This document shows, piece by piece, positions 61,639 through 64,000 of a stretch of DNA of 64,000 nucleotides. Numbering within the stretch: the stretch's first letter is position 1; each line of letters begins with the position of its first letter. This stretch comes from Ruminococcaceae bacterium KH2T8 (GTDB taxonomy: Bacteria > Bacillota > Clostridia > Saccharofermentanales > Saccharofermentanaceae), in NCBI GenBank assembly GCA_900111435.1, contig FOIY01000003.1, forward strand, positions 62,001 to 126,000, read 5' to 3'. The position numbers and the translations under genes are program-made. The notes beneath the pieces are model-generated. The model did no database searches, was not told the DNA's origin, and saw nothing but the letters and a program-made list of their open reading frames with translations.

Positions 61639-62187
61639 TTACTGATCTTCTGTATGTAAAGGACCGTAATATTCCTCGTCAGGGAAATATGACCTTACGA
61701 TATCCTGTATCTGACTAAGCTCCTCGTTATCATACGCATAGCCTCTGTAAAGGCACACTGAATCTTCTTTGTCTGTCGGATAGTATGTATAAGTCCAGAC
61801 CGCTCCGTCGGCTGCCTGCTCTGAGTATTCAGCAAAAGAATCATTAAGATACGCACCCTCGGCAAATTCATATAAAGTCCGGTAATCCTCTTCACTCAAT
61901 ACGACGGGATCATCCGATATACTTCCCGAAAGCATATAGTTAACATCCCTCTTTATAGTTCCGTCCCACATGATCTCATATGAAGTTCTTGACCATTCAT
62001 CATCACTACTGCTCATCTCACCGTTGTTGCCGGTCGATACTCGAAGCATGACTCCATCACGGGACTGAAGCTCGCTCACCTCATATCTTTCGACAGCAGA
62101 GACTTTTGCTCTGCCGGGTATATTACAACCTGTAAGCATAGTCAGCATTAATGTAGAAGCAAGTAGAATGGGTAGCGTCTTTTTCAT
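61639..62187 (-). CDS. Unknown lipoprotein
   Basis: A 182-residue lipoprotein. The signal peptide MKKTLPILLASTLMLTML ends in LTGC. The mature part is polar, with many Tyr/Asp/Glu (SEEDYRTLYEFAEGAYLND, YYPTDKEDSVCLYRGYAYD). No enzyme motif seen. I chose ATG 62187 with GGAGA upstream. Monocistronic. Function unknown. Confidence 0.78.
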   Translation of the reverse strand: MKKTLPILLASTLMLTMLTGCNIPGRAKVSAVERYEVSELQSRDGVMLRVSTGNNGEMSSSDDEWSRTSYEIMWDGTIKRDVNYMLSGSISDDPVVLSEEDYRTLYEFAEGAYLNDSFAEYSEQAADGAVWTYTYYPTDKEDSVCLYRGYAYDNEELSQIQDIVRSYFPDEEYYGPLHTEDQ

Positions 62188-62253
62188 ATTCACATCTCCG
62201 AGCATATTCTCATATACATATAGACGAATAGCAGAGAAAAAAGTCGCAAATGA

Positions 62254-62739
62254 TCATAGATCCTCCATGAATCTTCTTATGTCTTCTCTTGATGTGAACC
62301 TGTAAAGTTCCTTATCGTGATAACGCGAAAGGATCTCGTCGATACGGGGTTTGGTCTCCGCCTGAAACTCTTCTACGAACTTTCTGAATTCGGGATCAAG
62401 TTCATCCTCCGTCCAGGGCATATCATCCCTTTTAACACCGACTCTGGAAGCGATACCTTCCATACAGACTTCCGTCGGAAAATCCAGGAAGAATATAGTC
62501 TCAGCGCGGCTGATCCTATGCTCTATCGTGCTTATATAGTTCCCGTCTATTATCCACTTATCCCCGTCCATGATCTCGTTCATCTTGAGTATCAGCTCAT
62601 CACGGGATATATGCGTCCTGTCTTCTTTCCAGTAGATGTTATCCAGATGGTATAACGGCAGCTCAATTGAAGATGCGAGCTGCTTTGAAAAGTAACTCTT
62701 CCCTGCTCCGGGCGAGCCAATGACGATCACTTTATTCAT
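62254..62739 (-). CDS. P-loop kinase-like protein (FlaR/AAA group)
   Basis: A 161-residue small NTPase: Walker A GSPGAGKSYFSKQLA near the N-terminus, LYHLDNIYWKED and WIIDGNYISTIEHRI. This matches the group often called DNA topology modulation protein (FlaR-like), probably small-molecule kinases. ATG overlaps the PAS gene stop (TGATG). Confidence 0.88.
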   Translation of the reverse strand: MNKVIVIGSPGAGKSYFSKQLASSIELPLYHLDNIYWKEDRTHISRDELILKMNEIMDGDKWIIDGNYISTIEHRISRAETIFFLDFPTEVCMEGIASRVGVKRDDMPWTEDELDPEFRKFVEEFQAETKPRIDEILSRYHDKELYRFTSREDIRRFMEDL

Positions 62740-63104
62740 CACTTGATACCGTCATACAAAGGCATGGTCTCGCGATCACGATACTCGTGCTTTTCGTAGT
62801 ATCCGATGAGCTTTCCCGAGTCGTCGCGAAGAGCTACCATATATACGTCTTTGTTTTCCTTATCGTTTCGGAATGTATATGTGATGTTATTCTCAGGAGA
62901 ATCCTCGAACCACTTAATGACCTTCTCGATCATCTCGCATGACTTCGGGTTATGGCATGCCATCAGGCTCTTACCCGTCAGGTCTCCGTGATACCTCTTG
63001 ATCGCAACGGGATTCATGTAGATAATCGTGTGCTCCAGGTCGCAGACCACCACAGGCGCCCTGTCCATATCAAGTATGCTCTTAAAGAATGCAAAATGTT
63101 CCAT
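62739..63104 (-). CDS. Stand-alone PAS domain protein
   Basis: A 121-residue single PAS fold: VVVCDLEHTIIYMNPVAI, KSLMACHNPKSCEMIEKVI and YMVALRDDSGKLIGYYEKHE. His/Cys in CHNPKSC are candidate heme or ligand residues (inference). No output domain, so it must signal through a partner. Good GGAGG site. Coupled to the P-loop kinase-like gene. Confidence 0.85.
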   Translation of the reverse strand: MEHFAFFKSILDMDRAPVVVCDLEHTIIYMNPVAIKRYHGDLTGKSLMACHNPKSCEMIEKVIKWFEDSPENNITYTFRNDKENKDVYMVALRDDSGKLIGYYEKHEYRDRETMPLYDGIK

Positions 63105-63116
63105 ATCTTTCCTCCG

Positions 63117-63491
63117 TTAGTTTCTTCCGCGCGCGTTAGCTACCATCGATCTTATCTTCTGGTAGAGCTCATTTACCGCGTATGCTTCGTCCATACCTTC
63201 GTATCTTACGGCACGCTGACCGTCAGCCTTATTCTTGTACACGACAAAGTGACCGCTCGCAGCATCCCTGTAGATACCGAAAGCCTTAGGCTCTTTATAA
63301 TCCTCACCGATATGCACATGCATCCTGTCGAGCGGCAGATGCTTTTCATCACAATATGTCACGAGCTCGGCAATGGTAGTCGGGCCTTTGGAATAATGTC
63401 CTGCTACGTGAGTATTTACGGCACCGCAGTGAGGGCAGGATTCATCTGTCGTCTCCATATAGTTACCGCAGTAATCGCAATTAACTTTCAT
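63117..63491 (-). CDS. Zinc-ribbon protein of unknown function
   Basis: A 124-residue protein. An N-terminal zinc ribbon (CDYCGNYM...CPHCGAVN) is followed by a domain of about 90 residues with AFGIYRDAASGHFVVYKNKADG and a C-terminal helix ending basic. Start overlaps the preceding gene by one base, so the two probably work together. Function unknown. Confidence 0.8.
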   Translation of the reverse strand: MKVNCDYCGNYMETTDESCPHCGAVNTHVAGHYSKGPTTIAELVTYCDEKHLPLDRMHVHIGEDYKEPKAFGIYRDAASGHFVVYKNKADGQRAVRYEGMDEAYAVNELYQKIRSMVANARGRN

Positions 63492-64000
63492 CAGATAAAG
63501 TCTCCAAAATCAAATCTGATACGCCAGTCGCTGTCCCAGTCTACTCCGCCGGAATCACCGCCCCAGTCGTAATCATCATATGAATCATTCCAATCGTAGT
63601 CGTCGTCATCGTCCCAGTCGCTGTCGGATTCCCAGTCACTCGAATAATCCTCTGTCGGGAATTCCTCTACATCGTAATCCCTGTCGTAATCTGATCCGAG
63701 GTAATCATCCTTGTCGACATATTCGTCGATATTACGTGCGACTTCCCACTCCTCGTCATCCTCATCGTATGTATACCAATAGGAACCGTGACGATAATAT
63801 CTGTCGCCCCTGTATTCATAGTATCCGTTCTTATTACCGAAGACTGATCTGAATGCTCCGACGATACCTAATATGATCACCCAACCGGCGATCAGGATCA
63901 GCGCGATCCAGCAAAGTACATATGCGAGACTTCCTTTCTTGAGTGTACCGGGTCTCGTAGTCGTGGAAGTCGGTCGCGGCTTTCCTGCAGTTGCTTCCCT
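63491..64000 (-). CDS. Membrane protein with long Asp/Tyr/Trp-rich tail (5' end beyond window)
   Basis: The frame is open to the window edge, so the N-terminus is missing. The visible 169 residues start with a Thr/Pro-rich stretch (RPTSTTTRPG). Next is one membrane helix (LAYVLCWIALILIAGWVIIL), then YYEYRGDRYYRHGSYWYTYD and a highly acidic tail full of Asp, Tyr and Trp to the end. An internal GTG at 63880 lies within the membrane helix and is not a convincing start. Function unknown; neighbours are the zinc-ribbon gene and more upstream. Confidence 0.75.
   Translation of the reverse strand, partial: REATAGKPRPTSTTTRPGTLKKGSLAYVLCWIALILIAGWVIILGIVGAFRSVFGNKNGYYEYRGDRYYRHGSYWYTYDEDDEEWEVARNIDEYVDKDDYLGSDYDRDYDVEEFPTEDYSSDWESDSDWDDDDDYDWNDSYDDYDWGGDSGGVDWDSDWRIRFDFGDFI

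Overview
The window reads as a chromosome segment of an anaerobic, low-to-mid GC member of the Bacillota (class Clostridia). The basis is AGGAGG-type ribosome sites, T-box leaders, a four-subunit ferredoxin-linked 2-oxoacid oxidoreductase, FeoAB iron uptake, c-di-GMP enzymes and DtxR/TetR-like control. No rRNA, tRNA, transposase, CRISPR array or prophage block was seen. Most genes lie on the minus strand and are tightly packed.

Layout: 1-2.1 kb, ABC-F ATPase (cut by the window edge) and RidA. 2.1-4.8 kb, 2-oxoacid:ferredoxin oxidoreductase operon. 5-8.3 kb, an SPFH/zinc-ribbon protein and a Na/Pi cotransporter. 8.6-10.2 kb, tyrS behind a T-box. 10.2-11.6 kb, three small unknown genes. 11.7-17.5 kb, aldo/keto reductase, HD-GYP, PHP, DUF1848 and an alanine-rich membrane protein. 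17.5-24.3 kb, the complete trpEGDCFBA operon behind a tryptophan T-box. 24.4-27 kb, a membrane protein and a LacI-sensor/GGDEF protein. 27-32.3 kb, a metal block (feoA, feoB, feoC-like, a MntP-ZIP fusion) ending in a methyltransferase/ABC deletion scar. 32.4-33.5 kb, an HTH + KilA-N pair that looks acquired. 33.6-39.4 kb, a heterodimeric ABC exporter, TetR and enolase. 39.5-46.8 kb, GGDEF, a large solute-binding lipoprotein, a purine permease and adenine deaminase. 46.9-57.4 kb, a sulfur amino acid region. 57.4-62 kb, a small acyltransferase/SDR/PAP2 cluster with TetR and a methyltransferase. 62-64 kb, small proteins and a partial membrane protein.

The most striking element is in the sulfur region. 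Two transcription units, metQ1-metQ2-... and mccB-mccA-metN-metI, each begin with the same promoter/operator and then a 40-41 codon leader ORF. Both leaders have adjacent Cys codons at positions 14-15 and end in Arg-Cys-stop. Each leader is followed by an intrinsic terminator whose 5' arm is complementary to leader sequence just past the paired Cys codons. This is the layout of a cysteine-responsive translation attenuator. It would switch on methionine uptake and reverse transsulfuration (Met to Cys) when charged Cys-tRNA is scarce.

Other points of interest: a shared GTTAGC-N4-GCTAAC operator near the promoters of the feo block, a decayed operon and enolase; TetR operators matched between a regulator and its neighbour; two apparently leaderless genes; and two 26-bp perfect palindromes with the same core in the HTH/KilA-N pair. 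All family assignments come from reading the sequence; no database search was run.
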